Positions 9,059 through 17,911 of a stretch of DNA of 64,000 nucleotides are shown here, one piece after another. Source of the DNA: Paracoccus tegillarcae (GTDB lineage Bacteria; Pseudomonadota; Alphaproteobacteria; Rhodobacterales; Rhodobacteraceae); assembly GCF_002847305.1 (NCBI RefSeq), contig NZ_CP025408.1, forward strand, positions 3,183,001-3,247,000, in the 5' to 3' direction. The notes below the pieces were generated by a model. That model was given only the letters and a program-made list of their open reading frames with translations. It searched no databases and had not been told where the DNA came from. A program made the translations under genes and the position numbers. The number at the start of each line of letters is the position of its first letter. The stretch's first letter is position 1.

Positions 9059-9571
9059 TCACTCGACAACCATCAGGGGCGCGCCGAATTCAACGGGTGC
9101 GCCATCATCCACCAGGATGCGCTTGACGGTGCCAGCGCGGGGGGAGGGGATGTGGTTCATCGTTTTCATTGCCTCGACGATCATCAGCGTCTCGCCCTCG
9201 GCAACCTGCTGGCCGATCTGGACAAAGGGCGGGGTGCCGGGTTCTGCCGCCAGATAGGCGGTGCCGACCATCGGCGAGGTGACAGCGCCGGGCAGGCTGG
9301 CAGGATCATCATTGCCGGCTGCAGGTGCTGCGGCGGAGGCCATGGCCGGTGTCGGGGCAGCAGGTGTCGCAGGTGCCGCAGGTGCGGGTGCAGCCTGCAT
9401 GGTGACAGTCTTGCCATGTTTCGACAGGCTGACGGTCAGTCGGTCATGTTCGCCATATTCCCGCTTTACCGAAATTTCGCTGAGATTGCTGGCGTTCAGC
9501 AAGTCGGCGAGGGATTCGATAAATGCCACGTCGCCATCGTGCTGCTTGCCCTGCTTGGAATCGTTGCTCAT
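9059..9571 (-). CDS. accB: Biotin carboxyl carrier protein of acetyl-CoA carboxylase
   Basis: The 170-aa carrier has an N-terminal helical region (FIESLADLLNASNLSEI), an Ala/Pro-rich flexible linker (residues 59-90), and the biotinyl domain with Lys136 in VEAMKTMNHI. The PMVGTAYLA thumb motif precedes it. Start 9571 gives MSNDSKQGK; the in-frame start five codons upstream has no support. It is the first gene of accB-accC-aat. The 235-bp space up to hisE should hold its promoter. Confidence 0.95.
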   Translation of the reverse strand: MSNDSKQGKQHDGDVAFIESLADLLNASNLSEISVKREYGEHDRLTVSLSKHGKTVTMQAAPAPAAPATPAAPTPAMASAAAPAAGNDDPASLPGAVTSPMVGTAYLAAEPGTPPFVQIGQQVAEGETLMIVEAMKTMNHIPSPRAGTVKRILVDDGAPVEFGAPLMVVE

Positions 9572-9806
9572 GCGGTCCTCTGCCATCTTTTCACGCCGCC
9601 ATGTTCTGTTCGCGGCGGTTCAGCCGCTTATAGCCGCTTACCTGACCCAAGGGGAAGGGATAACACCCGCATTCTGTTGACGCTTTCGAGTCGCTTGGTC
9701 CTTCAAGCGATCTGTGGGGGCCAAAATATCGCCCTGTCACGCCCGTTGCGCGCCTCGACATGGCAGGCACGGACGCCGGTGCTATCTTGACATCGCCGTC
9801 AAGCCG

Positions 9807-10127
9807 TCACGCCCCATCGCCGCGGCTGGCCTTTTCGGCCAGACCCGAGACGCCAGCGCGGCGGGCAAGTTCGGCCTCCAGATCGGCCAGCGTCAGATCA
9901 CGCGATGCCAGCATGACCAGCAGGTGAAACATCACATCGGCGGCCTCGGAGGTCAGCCGTTCGCGGTCGCCGCGGACCGCCTCGATGATCGCCTCTATCG
10001 CCTCTTCGCCGAATTTCTCGGCGCATTTTTCGGGGCCTTTGACCAGCAATTTGGCGGTCCAGCTGCTTTCAGGGTCCGCACCCTTGCGTGCGGCGATGGT
10101 CGCCGCCAATTCGTAAAGCGCGCTCAT
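9807..10127 (-). CDS. hisE: Phosphoribosyl-ATP diphosphatase
   Basis: HisE hydrolyses phosphoribosyl-ATP to phosphoribosyl-AMP, the second step of histidine synthesis. The 106-aa protein has the MazG-like signature: [29 protein letters not shown], then [23 protein letters not shown]. The Glu/Asp residues of EEAIEA and EAADV bind metal. It overlaps the hisF stop by 4 bp and is the last gene of hisF-hisE. Confidence 0.96.
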   Translation of the reverse strand: MSALYELAATIAARKGADPESSWTAKLLVKGPEKCAEKFGEEAIEAIIEAVRGDRERLTSEAADVMFHLLVMLASRDLTLADLEAELARRAGVSGLAEKASRGDGA

Positions 10128-10885
10128 GTCTGCCTCATGGGGATGCCCGCCGCGGCCATATGCGCCTTGGCCTCGGCGATGGAATAGGTGCCGAAATGGA
10201 AGATGCTGGCGGCCAGCACGGCGCTGGCATGGCCCTCGGTCACGCCCTCGACCAGATGATCCAGCGTGCCGACACCGCCCGAGGCGATGACAGGGATGCC
10301 GACGGCATCTGCAATCGCGCGTGTCAGCGGCAGGTTATAGCCCGATTTGGTGCCGTCGCGATCCATGCTGGTCAGCAGGATCTCGCCTGCGCCCTTGGTC
10401 TCGACCATGCGCGCGAATTCCACGGCGTCGATGCCGGTGGGTTTGCGACCGCCATGGGTAAAGATTTCCCATTTGCCGGGCGCCACGGTCTTGGCATCAA
10501 TGGCCACGACGATGCATTGGCTGCCAAAGTGATCGGCGGCGGCGGCCACGACATCGGGATCGGCCACCGCGGCCGAATTGAACGACACCTTGTCTGCCCC
10601 GGCCAGCAACAGCGCGCGGACATCGGCGGGCGTGCGCACCCCGCCGCCCACGGTCAGGGGCACAAAGCACTGCTCTGCCGTTCGGGTCACCAGATCGAAC
10701 ATGGTGCCCCGGTTTTCATGGGTGGCGTGAATATCCAGAAAGCAGATCTCATCGGCGCCGGCCTGATCATAGGCCTTTGCGGCGGCGACCGGATCGCCGG
10801 CATCGACGAGATCGACGAAATTCACGCCCTTGACCACGCGGCCATCGGCCACGTCGAGGCAGGGGATGATGCGGGTCTTGAGCAT
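10124..10885 (-). CDS. hisF: Imidazole glycerol phosphate synthase cyclase subunit
   Basis: HisF with HisH turns PRFAR and ammonia into imidazole glycerol phosphate and AICAR. This 253-aa TIM barrel has both catalytic aspartates, Asp11 ([15 protein letters not shown]) and Asp130 ([10 protein letters not shown]). The phosphate loops [11 protein letters not shown] and [11 protein letters not shown] are also present. It is separated from hisA by two unrelated genes and oriented the same way. hisH is not in the window. Confidence 0.97.
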   Translation of the reverse strand: MLKTRIIPCLDVADGRVVKGVNFVDLVDAGDPVAAAKAYDQAGADEICFLDIHATHENRGTMFDLVTRTAEQCFVPLTVGGGVRTPADVRALLLAGADKVSFNSAAVADPDVVAAAADHFGSQCIVVAIDAKTVAPGKWEIFTHGGRKPTGIDAVEFARMVETKGAGEILLTSMDRDGTKSGYNLPLTRAIADAVGIPVIASGGVGTLDHLVEGVTEGHASAVLAASIFHFGTYSIAEAKAHMAAAGIPMRQT

Positions 10886-10969
10886 TCTGACCTTCCTGTG
10901 AGTTACCGGAACTTCTAGCGGCTTGGCCCGTTGGCGACCAGAGGATCAAACCGCAAACGGAGACCTGTC

Positions 10970-11437
10970 ATGAAACGCATCGCCCTGCCTGCCGCCCTTG
11001 CCGCATTCGCCGCGCTGACCCCGGCCCATGCCGCCGAGGATGACATCATGATGCGCGAATCGGATGCCGATGTGCCGGCGACGGTCGAACGTCTGGTGAC
11101 GGCCATCGAAGGCGCGGGTGCGACTGTCTTCGCGACTGTCGATCACGGCGCCGGCGCGCAATCGGTTGGAACCGATATCGGTGCCTCGCAACTGGTCATC
11201 TTTGGCAATCCCGAGGCCGGCACCCCGGTGATGGAGCTGAACCGGCTGGCCGGTCTGATGCTGCCGTTGAAGATGCTGGTCTATGAGGATGCCGAGGGCA
11301 AGGTCTGGGTCGCGCATGAAGATATCGGTGATGTGCTGGACGAACTGGATGGCATCGACGACGATGCCGAGGCGCTGGCGCCCCTGAATGGCGCGCTGGA
11401 AAAGCTGAGTGCGGCTGCCGCAGGGTCGCCGGGCTGA
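10970..11437 (+). CDS. DUF302 domain exported protein
   Basis: The 155-aa protein has a signal peptide (MKRIALPAALAAFAALTPAHA). A DUF302 domain follows: VPATVERLVTAIEGAGATVFATVDHGAGA, then LVIFGNPEAGTPVMELN, then LPLKMLVYEDAEGKVWVAHED. DUF302 proteins are of unknown role. ATG 10970 was chosen because it places the signal sequence at the N-terminus. It lies alone on the plus strand between hisF and a DUF2867 gene. Confidence 0.88.
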   Translation: MKRIALPAALAAFAALTPAHAAEDDIMMRESDADVPATVERLVTAIEGAGATVFATVDHGAGAQSVGTDIGASQLVIFGNPEAGTPVMELNRLAGLMLPLKMLVYEDAEGKVWVAHEDIGDVLDELDGIDDDAEALAPLNGALEKLSAAAAGSPG

Positions 11438-11440
11438 TCG

Positions 11441-11899
11441 TCAGGAACTGACCGCCGCCAATCGCCGCGTCGCATTGCGCAGGATCAGCCGGTGAAACGG
11501 CATGACCAGGCGCAGATAGGTGCGCCCCAGCCAGTTGTTGCGGTGCACCCAGGTTCCAACGAGGACCTGACCGGGCCTGCTCTGGACGAACAGGCGGAAA
11601 TTCAGGTGGCGGTCGTCAAAGCCCAGCAGGATTTCGTCGTCGTTTTCCTCGGCGACGGGAAAGAACCCGATGCTGTCGCGGCTTTCTTGGCTGGTCCGCA
11701 GCCCGAGCGGCCGGACCAGCAGGTTGCGCAAGGACATGAGGCTGCTGACCCACCAGGGAAACCGCGTCAGGATTTCGGCGGCTTCGCGGGGTGAGCAATC
11801 GGCCTTGGTCACATAGCAATCGACGAAATCACCCTCGCGGTAATGCGACCAGATCGCCGAATTCTCAGGCGGTGTCGTGGTCGTGGCGTGATCTGTCAT
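11441..11899 (-). CDS. DUF2867 family protein
   Basis: The 152-aa protein has the DUF2867 core: [12 protein letters not shown], then [48 protein letters not shown] and [20 protein letters not shown]. Its function is unknown. Its start overlaps the hisA stop by 4 bp (ATGA), so it is read with hisA. It converges on the DUF302 gene with 3 bp between stops. Confidence 0.85.
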   Translation of the reverse strand: MTDHATTTTPPENSAIWSHYREGDFVDCYVTKADCSPREAAEILTRFPWWVSSLMSLRNLLVRPLGLRTSQESRDSIGFFPVAEENDDEILLGFDDRHLNFRLFVQSRPGQVLVGTWVHRNNWLGRTYLRLVMPFHRLILRNATRRLAAVSS

Positions 11900-12612
11900 G
11901 CCAGTGCCTTGAGCGCCGCGGCAAGGTCGATGGCGCCGTCATAAAGCGCGCGTCCCGAGATCGCACCGGCAATGACGCGGCTGTCGCGCAGGGCTGTCAG
12001 GTCGGCCATCGACGAGACCCCGCCCGATGCAATGACCGGGATCGCGACCGCTTGGGCCAATGCCGTGGTGGCCGCGATGTTCGGGCCCTGCATGGCGCCG
12101 TCGCGGTCGATATCGGTGTAGATGATGGCGGCAACGCCCGCGTCCTGGAACTCGCGCGCGAGGTCGGTGGCCATGATGTTGGTTTCAGTGGCCCAGCCTC
12201 GGGTTGCGACACGGCCTTTGCGGGCGTCGATGCCAACGGCGATCTTGCCCGGAAAGGCCATCGCGGCTTCGCGGACCAGATCGGGGTTCTCGACCGCGAC
12301 CGTGCCCAGGATCACGCGGGCCAGCCCCTTGTCCAGCCAGCCCTCGATCGTGGCCATATCGCGAATGCCGCCGCCCAACTGGGCTGGGATATCGGTGGCT
12401 TTGAGGATCGCCTCTACCGCTGCGCCGTTGACGGGGGCGCCTGCGAAGGCGCCGTTCAGGTCGACAAGATGCAGCCATTTCGCGCCGGCATCCTGAAAGG
12501 CACGGGCCTGAGCGGCGGGGTCGGTGCCAAAAACCGTCGCCGCCTCCATCTCGCCGCGCAGCAGGCGCACGCAGTTGCCGTCTTTGAGGTCGATGGCGGG
12601 ATAAAGGATCAT
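11896..12612 (-). CDS. hisA: Phosphoribosylformimino-AICAR ribotide isomerase
   Basis: HisA isomerises ProFAR to PRFAR in histidine synthesis. The 238-aa TIM barrel has Asp8 ([16 protein letters not shown]) and the second catalytic Asp in [11 protein letters not shown]. The phosphate loops [12 protein letters not shown] and [11 protein letters not shown] are also present. A DUF2867 gene overlaps its 3' end. Confidence 0.97.
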   Translation of the reverse strand: MILYPAIDLKDGNCVRLLRGEMEAATVFGTDPAAQARAFQDAGAKWLHLVDLNGAFAGAPVNGAAVEAILKATDIPAQLGGGIRDMATIEGWLDKGLARVILGTVAVENPDLVREAAMAFPGKIAVGIDARKGRVATRGWATETNIMATDLAREFQDAGVAAIIYTDIDRDGAMQGPNIAATTALAQAVAIPVIASGGVSSMADLTALRDSRVIAGAISGRALYDGAIDLAAALKALA

Positions 12613-12750
12613 CGGGTGCTCCGGGCGTTGTTCGGGCGGGGTGTGGCACAGCCAGCCGGAACTGTGAAGGGTGCGACCCCACGTCAGCCTTGCCTGACAG
12701 CAGGACGCCGCGCATCATCACGAGCAGAGGATTTCCTGAGGAGGAGACAG

Positions 12751-13134
12751 ATGAAGAAATTTGCCTTGGCCGCCGCATTTCTGCTGGGCGCGGCCGCAGC
12801 CCATGCCGACCCGATCGAAGGTGTCTGGCAGACACAGCCCGACGAGGGTTCCTTTGCCTATGTGACCATTGCGCCCTGCGGCAATGCGTTCTGTGGCACA
12901 ATCAGCCGGACCTTTCAGGACAAGGCAGAGTACCAGTCGCCCAATATTGGCAAGCAGATCGTTCGCAGCATGACGGCGAATGGCGACGGCACCTATGCCG
13001 GACAAGTCTGGCGCCCTGCCAATGACAAGGTTTACAACGGCAAGGCGTCGGTCAGCGGCAATCAGATGAGCCTCTCTGGCTGCGTCGCCGGTGGCCTGCT
13101 GTGCAAGAGCCAGACCTGGGTCAAGCTGCAGTAA
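12751..13134 (+). CDS. DUF2147 exported protein
   Basis: The 127-aa protein has a signal peptide (MKKFALAAAFLLGAAAAHA). The DUF2147 domain reads DPIEGVWQTQPDEGSFAYVTIAPCGNAFCGTI, then GDGTYAGQVWRPANDKVYNGKASVSGNQMSLSGCV. Family members form small beta-rich lipocalin-like domains of unknown function. Cys residues in CGNAFCG and SGC may pair. A strong GAGGAGA ribosome site precedes ATG 12751, and a terminator follows. Confidence 0.9.
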   Translation: MKKFALAAAFLLGAAAAHADPIEGVWQTQPDEGSFAYVTIAPCGNAFCGTISRTFQDKAEYQSPNIGKQIVRSMTANGDGTYAGQVWRPANDKVYNGKASVSGNQMSLSGCVAGGLLCKSQTWVKLQ

Positions 13135-13158
13135 GCACCGCGTTCCAAGATGATGACA

Positions 13159-13182
13159 GGGCGGGTCTTCCCGCCCTTTTTC
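13159..13182 (+). terminator. Rho-independent terminator
   Basis: GGGCGGG (13159-13165) pairs with CCCGCCC (13170-13176) across a TCTT loop and is followed by TTTTTC. It ends the DUF2147 transcript. Confidence 0.9.
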
Positions 13183-13259
13183 ATGCGCGTTTCTCTGCTG
13201 CCGACTTTTGCGGAAAGCTGCCAGTGCAACCTTGCGATGATTCTCAAGCAGGCAGTTTT

Positions 13260-13443
13260 GTCGCCGATTTTGAACTAATCGGCATAGTTTAAATTTAACC
13301 AAACTGTTAATTAAAATAAATAAAAACAGCATTTTAAATAAAGTTAATTATTAATTTTCAGGCAAAAATTCGCGTGCTACTAGTTGTATAGGGTGAGCGC
13401 CGTTTCGCCCATAGGTAGTAGTTTTTAAAGGCGGAGATTTGCC
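13260..13443 (+). promoter_or_regulatory. AT-rich leader of the RTX gene
   Basis: Roughly 13260-13400 is over 70% A+T by eye (runs such as TTTAAATTTAACC and AATTAAAATAAATAAAAA). It is sharply different from the flanking core DNA. It sits directly upstream of the RTX gene and likely holds its promoter and binding sites for an AT-specific silencer. A GGCGGAG ribosome site lies just before the ATG. No ORF is present. Confidence 0.55.
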
Positions 13444-14481
13444 ATGACATTTCGCTATCATCATTCATCGAAATACAGTGATTACTCTTGGTCCTACAAG
13501 GTCAGGCCCATCGACTATAGCTGCAACTATCGGTCGCAAGACAAGATGTGCGAGCCCGACTACTGCATCGACTACAGCGCCGGCACCGTTACCTTTGGCA
13601 CGAACCAGGCGGATACGGTGCGGCTGACGAATGGCACGGATATCTATTTCGGGCTGGACGGTGACGACGTGATCAACGGTCTGGAAGGTCCGGACACGAT
13701 CGACGGCGGCGCTGGAAATGACGAGATCACCGGCAGCGGTGGTGACGACCTGCTGATCGGCGGGCTCGGTAACGATACGATTTTCGGCAATACCGGCAAT
13801 GACACCGTGGATGGCGGTGCAGGTGATGACATCATCTGGCTGGGCGTCGACGATGATGTCGCCTATGGCGGCGACGGCGATGATCGCTTTTACACCGGGC
13901 AGGGCGATGATCTGGTCTGCGGCGGCGACGGCAATGACTGGCTGGACGGTCAGGCCGGCGATGACACGCTGATCGGCGGCAAGGGCAAGGACGAGCTTTA
14001 CTCCAACGAAGGCAATGACAAACTGTATGGCGGATCGGGCCAGGATACCCTGGTTGGCGGTCCGGGCCATGATCTGCTGGATGGCGGCTCGGGCGCTGAC
14101 AGCATGAACGGCGGCTCTGGCAATGACTGGATGTTCGGTGGCCGTGGCGATGATCGGATGTTCGATGGCGAGGGCAACGACTATGTGTCCGGCGATTCGG
14201 GCAATGACACGATCATCGCAGGCTCTGGCAATGATACGCTGATCGGCGGCAGCGGCTGCGACGATTTCGTCTTTGAGGCCGGCACTGACTGGGACAAGGA
14301 CGTGATCGCCGACTTCGACATCCGCCGGGATGAGATCAAGCTGGACGGCTATGACCGCGATGACGTCAGCTGCGTCATGACCAAATCGGGCGCGATGCTG
14401 GTCTTTGATGATGGCAATACCTTGCTGTTGAACGGAATCGACCGGCACGAGCTGCGCTATGTCGATCTGGATTTCGTCTGA
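13444..14481 (+). CDS. RTX-type calcium-binding protein
   Basis: The 345-aa protein has a short Tyr-rich N-terminus (residues 1-45, with several Cys). From about 65 to 285 it has tandem nonapeptides of the GGxGxDxUx type (GGAGNDEI, GGLGNDTI, GGKGKDEL and similar) that bind Ca2+ and form a beta-roll. A C-terminal DVIADFDIRRDEIKLDGY segment resembles the peptidase M10 serralysin-type end seen in type I secreted proteins. There is no Sec signal and no enzymatic domain. It is likely a secreted matrix or surface protein exported by a type I system encoded elsewhere. Confidence 0.9.
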   Translation: MTFRYHHSSKYSDYSWSYKVRPIDYSCNYRSQDKMCEPDYCIDYSAGTVTFGTNQADTVRLTNGTDIYFGLDGDDVINGLEGPDTIDGGAGNDEITGSGGDDLLIGGLGNDTIFGNTGNDTVDGGAGDDIIWLGVDDDVAYGGDGDDRFYTGQGDDLVCGGDGNDWLDGQAGDDTLIGGKGKDELYSNEGNDKLYGGSGQDTLVGGPGHDLLDGGSGADSMNGGSGNDWMFGGRGDDRMFDGEGNDYVSGDSGNDTIIAGSGNDTLIGGSGCDDFVFEAGTDWDKDVIADFDIRRDEIKLDGYDRDDVSCVMTKSGAMLVFDDGNTLLLNGIDRHELRYVDLDFV

Positions 14482-14510
14482 TTTATCCTTCGATTGACGC
14501 GATTTTCGAC

Positions 14511-14536
14511 GGGGGCGGCGAGGTGCCGCCCCCTTT
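14511..14536 (+). terminator. Rho-independent terminator of the RTX gene
   Basis: GGGGGCGGC (14511-14519) pairs with GCCGCCCCC (14525-14533) around a 5-nt loop, followed by TTTGCTTTG. Confidence 0.85.
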
Positions 14537-14698
14537 GCTTTGCGGTGATGGCTGGGGTGGCCGCGTCATATATGCGTCGATCCGATCTGCAGGCCCGAAT
14601 GCGTGGCGTGCAGGGTGACCCTGTCACGCTGATGTGAGGACTTGGTTTTAGGGGCGCGCAGGGAATGCGGCTAAGCTTGTCCCAGCAGGAGAGATGCC

Positions 14699-15520
14699 TT
14701 GTCCCGGATCATAGCCCTGACCCTTGCCCTGTTGACCACGCTGCCCACGGTCGGGCAGGCGCAGGAACGTCGCTACAGCCATTGCATTGCGGTCGCGGAT
14801 GCAACGCCAGGCGTGGAATATGTGCAACAGGCCGCCTGGCAGGATCCGGTGCCCGAACGTGGCGTCCGCATCAACTACATCGGTCATTCGATGTTCCTGA
14901 TCCAAAGCGAGGGCGGCGTCAGCATTGTGACTGACTATAATGGCTATCTGGGGCCGACCGAGTTTACCCCTGATGCGGTGACAATGAATCGCGCACATTC
15001 AAGTCACTGGACAGAAAATCTCGAAGGCGTCGAACATGTGTTCCGTGGCTGGTCCGACCAGTTTGGCATAGGTGCCGACCATCACACCGAATTGGGCGAC
15101 GTGCTGATCCGCAATGTGACCAGCGATATCCGCAGCTATGGTTCCATAGAGGAAGATGGCAATTCGATCTTTGTCTTTGAGATGGCCAATCTGTGCATCG
15201 GCCATCTGGGCCATCTGCATCAGGAATTGAGCGATGCGCAATATGCGGCGCTTGGGCGGCTTGATGTGTTGATGGTGCCGGTTGATGGCAGCATGACTAT
15301 GGCGCAAGACGCGATGATGCGGGTGGTCGCGCGGCTGCACAGCAGCGTCGTCATCCCGATGCACTGGTTCGATGCTTCGCGGCTGGATGCCTTTCTGGCC
15401 GGGATGTCGCAGGAATTCGCTGTGCAATATGCAGGCGGGAGCGAGATCGTGCTGTCGCTGGACAGTCTGCCACGACAGCCGACAATCATGGTGATGCAGC
15501 CTGAGATGCTGTCGGATTAG
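14699..15520 (+). CDS. Metallo-beta-lactamase-fold exported protein
   Basis: The 273-aa protein starts with TTG 14699, preceded by AGGAGA. The start gives a signal peptide (MSRIIALTLALLTTLPTVGQAQ). The body resembles UlaG/YfiT-like MBL proteins: INYIGHSMFLIQSEGGVSIVTDYNGY, an HSSHW segment, DHHTELGDV, a late LCIGHLGHLHQEL motif, DVLMVPVDG and VVIPMHWF. The canonical HxHxDH is not intact as such, so the metal set is unusual. It probably hydrolyses something in the periplasm. The nearby start ATG 14694 is closed by a stop after a few codons. Confidence 0.75.
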   Translation: MSRIIALTLALLTTLPTVGQAQERRYSHCIAVADATPGVEYVQQAAWQDPVPERGVRINYIGHSMFLIQSEGGVSIVTDYNGYLGPTEFTPDAVTMNRAHSSHWTENLEGVEHVFRGWSDQFGIGADHHTELGDVLIRNVTSDIRSYGSIEEDGNSIFVFEMANLCIGHLGHLHQELSDAQYAALGRLDVLMVPVDGSMTMAQDAMMRVVARLHSSVVIPMHWFDASRLDAFLAGMSQEFAVQYAGGSEIVLSLDSLPRQPTIMVMQPEMLSD

Positions 15521-15547
15521 GACCGCAGATGTCGGCAGCGGGCGTGC

Positions 15548-16708
15548 TCAGGCGCGCCAACGCGACAGGCAGGGGATCTTGTCGCGGTTACAGCGGTCGG
15601 CATAGCGACGGGCGATCTCTTGCACTTCCGTGAGCAGGCCATCCTCCAGCTTGATGGGGTCCAGACCCAGACCGAGAAAGCGATCATTGGCGACGTGCAG
15701 ATCGTTCTCATCGGCCTCGTTGCGGGGGTTTTGCACATAGGCGATCTCGGCGCCCGTCTGGGTCGCGATCATCTGCGCCAGATCACGGACGCGGTGCGTC
15801 TCGGTCATCTGGTTCAGAATATTGACCCGATCGCCGCGCTGCGGCGGGTTCTGCAATGCCAGCTCGATGCAGCGGCAGGTGTCCTGAATGTGGATGAAAG
15901 CACGGGTCTGACCGCCGGTGCCATGCACGCTGAGCGGATATCCAATGGCCGCCTGCATCAAAAAGCGGTTCAGGACGGTGCCGTAATCGCCGTCATAGTC
16001 GAAACGGTTGATCAGCCGCTCGTCCATCCGCGTTTCCTGGGTCTGCGTGCCCCAGACAATGCCCTGATGCAGGTCGGTGATCCGTACGCCGTCATTCTTG
16101 TTGTAGTAAAAGAAGAACAACTGATCCTGCGTCTTGGTCATGTGGTAGATGCTGCCCGGATTTGCCGGATACAGGATTTCCTGTGTATGGGGGCCGTTTT
16201 CGGTCTGGACCGTGACCGGCAGATAGCCCTCGGGGATCTTCATTCCGGCAGTGCCGTAGCCATAGACGCCCATTGTGCCCAGATGCACCAGATGAATGTC
16301 CTGCCCGCTTTCGACAATGGCGGCCAGCACGTCATTGGTAGCGTTCAGATTATTGCTGACCGTGTACCTCTTGTGCCGGCTGGATTTCATCGAATAGGGG
16401 GCTGCACGCTGTTCGGCGAAATGAATGACCGCATCGGGTCGTTCCTGTTGCAGCAACGCCAGCAGGCGGTCGTAATCCTCGCCCACGGTGAAGTCATGGA
16501 ACGCGATCTCGCGGCCGGTCAGATCCTGCCAGACGCGCAGCCTTTCGCCCAATGGACGGATCGGGGTCAGCGAGGTGACCTCCAGTTCGACGTCGATCTT
16601 GCGCCGCGACATATTGTCGACAATTGTTACATCATGACCGCGTGCCGAGAGGTGCAGCGCAGTGGGCCATCCGCAGAAGCCATCACCACCAAGAATCACT
16701 ATTTTCAT
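15548..16708 (-). CDS. sqdB: UDP-sulfoquinovose synthase (SqdB/SQD1 type)
   Basis: The protein makes UDP-sulfoquinovose from UDP-glucose and sulfite for the sulfolipid SQDG. The 386-aa short-chain dehydrogenase/epimerase begins with the NAD loop VILGGDGFCGWPTALHL. It has the SQD1-specific FAEQRAAPYSMKSS, LVHLGTMGVYGYG, YHMTKTQDQ (catalytic Tyr/Lys), DLHQGIVWGTQTQET, NRFDYDGDYGTVLNRF and GGQTRAFIHIQDT. The match to SQD1 runs end to end. The sqdA/sqdC/sqdD partners are absent here. Another sugar-nucleotide epimerase is possible but less likely. Confidence 0.87.
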   Translation of the reverse strand: MKIVILGGDGFCGWPTALHLSARGHDVTIVDNMSRRKIDVELEVTSLTPIRPLGERLRVWQDLTGREIAFHDFTVGEDYDRLLALLQQERPDAVIHFAEQRAAPYSMKSSRHKRYTVSNNLNATNDVLAAIVESGQDIHLVHLGTMGVYGYGTAGMKIPEGYLPVTVQTENGPHTQEILYPANPGSIYHMTKTQDQLFFFYYNKNDGVRITDLHQGIVWGTQTQETRMDERLINRFDYDGDYGTVLNRFLMQAAIGYPLSVHGTGGQTRAFIHIQDTCRCIELALQNPPQRGDRVNILNQMTETHRVRDLAQMIATQTGAEIAYVQNPRNEADENDLHVANDRFLGLGLDPIKLEDGLLTEVQEIARRYADRCNRDKIPCLSRWRA

Positions 16709-16900
16709 AAGCTATTCCTTTGCCCCGCCGGATTGGTGCAAAGCCATCGCAAGAATGTGCGCAGGCCAAATTGATACACCCCGGCATTGTTTCAAGAGGA
16801 TGCTTAGCGCCGCGCTGCAGGCTCGGCAACTGCATGTCGGCGGGTCTTTGCCTGACTGTGTCCGTGTCTTGGAAATGTCGTATTGCGCTGCGGCCTTGGA

Positions 16901-17911
16901 TCAACTGCGAGGGGCGATCAGCCTTGCCATGACGCCGTCGCGGGTGACGCGACCGCCGCCCTCGACCGGCAGGGCGTCCAGCCCTGCCAACTGTGCCATC
17001 ACCTCGCGTACGGGCAGATTGCGGGGCATCGGGTTCCCCTGGGCCTCGCCCGGTTCCACGACATCCTCGGCGGTCAGCACGCCAAGCGGATTCATATGGG
17101 CGACGAAATCGGCGACATAGTCATTGACCGGATTGGCGATGATCTCGCGCGCGGTGCCGATCTGAACGATGCGCCCGCCTTCCATCAGCGCGATGCGATT
17201 GCCCAGCTTGAAGGCTTCGTCCAGATCGTGACTGACAAAGATGATGGTTCGCTGCGTCTTGGTCTGCAATTCAAGCAGTTCGTCCTGCAGGCGTGAGCGG
17301 ATCAACGGGTCCAGCGCGCTGAAAGGTTCGTCCATCAACAGGATCGGCGCTTCGGTCGTAAAGGCACGCGCCAGACCCACGCGCTGCTGCATCCCGCCCG
17401 ACAGGTCGCCCACCTTTCGGTCGGCCCATTCGCTGAGGCCCACGGTTTCCAACTGATGATCGACGCGCGCCGTGCGTTCGGCATCGGGCAGTCCGGCCAG
17501 TTCCAGCCCCAGTCCGACATTCTCGCGCACCGTGCGCCAAGGCAGCAGGCCGAACTGCTGAAACACCATGGCCACGTCGCGCAAACGGATGTTGCGCAGC
17601 GCCCGTTTGCCCGCGCGTGTGACCGAGGTCATCCCTCCGCCGGTGTTCACCCGCACCTCGCCCCGGCAGACATGGTTGAGTGCATTGACCGCACGCAGCA
17701 ACGTGGATTTGCCGCTGCCCGACAGCCCCATCAGTACCAGAATTTCGCCCTCGGCGACGCTGAGGCTGCAATCATGCACGCCCAGAACCTGACCGGTTTC
17801 GGATTTGATCGGCCCGCGTTCCAGCCCTTGATCCATCAACGGCAGGGCGGCACCCGGATCGTCGCCAAAGACGATCGAAACATTGTCGAACTCGACGGCG
17901 TTCTCGGTCAT
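16901..17911 (-). CDS. choV: Choline ABC transporter, ATP-binding protein
   Basis: The 336-aa ATPase of a glycine-betaine/choline-type importer has Walker A GLSGSGKST, signature LSGGMQQRVGLARA, Walker B ILLMDEPFSALD and the switch His in FVSHDLDEA. The N-terminal extension (VEFDNVSIVFGDDPGAALPLMDQG) is characteristic of ChoV/ProV-type proteins. It overlaps choW by 4 bp. The C-terminus lacks full tandem CBS domains. The operon order is choX-choW-choV. Confidence 0.93.
   Translation of the reverse strand: MTENAVEFDNVSIVFGDDPGAALPLMDQGLERGPIKSETGQVLGVHDCSLSVAEGEILVLMGLSGSGKSTLLRAVNALNHVCRGEVRVNTGGGMTSVTRAGKRALRNIRLRDVAMVFQQFGLLPWRTVRENVGLGLELAGLPDAERTARVDHQLETVGLSEWADRKVGDLSGGMQQRVGLARAFTTEAPILLMDEPFSALDPLIRSRLQDELLELQTKTQRTIIFVSHDLDEAFKLGNRIALMEGGRIVQIGTAREIIANPVNDYVADFVAHMNPLGVLTAEDVVEPGEAQGNPMPRNLPVREVMAQLAGLDALPVEGGGRVTRDGVMARLIAPRS

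Noticed and set aside
11791..13134. 447-aa plus-strand frame covering hisA and DUF2147
   Set aside because: Only its last 127 codons are a gene (DUF2147 with its own ribosome site at 12751). The rest is the antisense of hisA and DUF2867.
13650..14260. Possible CRISPR-like or tandem DNA repeats
   Set aside because: The repeats are degenerate codons for RTX nonapeptides, have no constant spacers, and lie inside one continuous frame.
13465..14448. 327-aa frame opposite the RTX gene
   Set aside because: A low-complexity Ile/Ala pattern created by the complement of the GGxGxD repeats.
15620..16774. 384-aa frame opposite sqdB
   Set aside because: Antisense shadow of a gene that matches SQD1 end to end.
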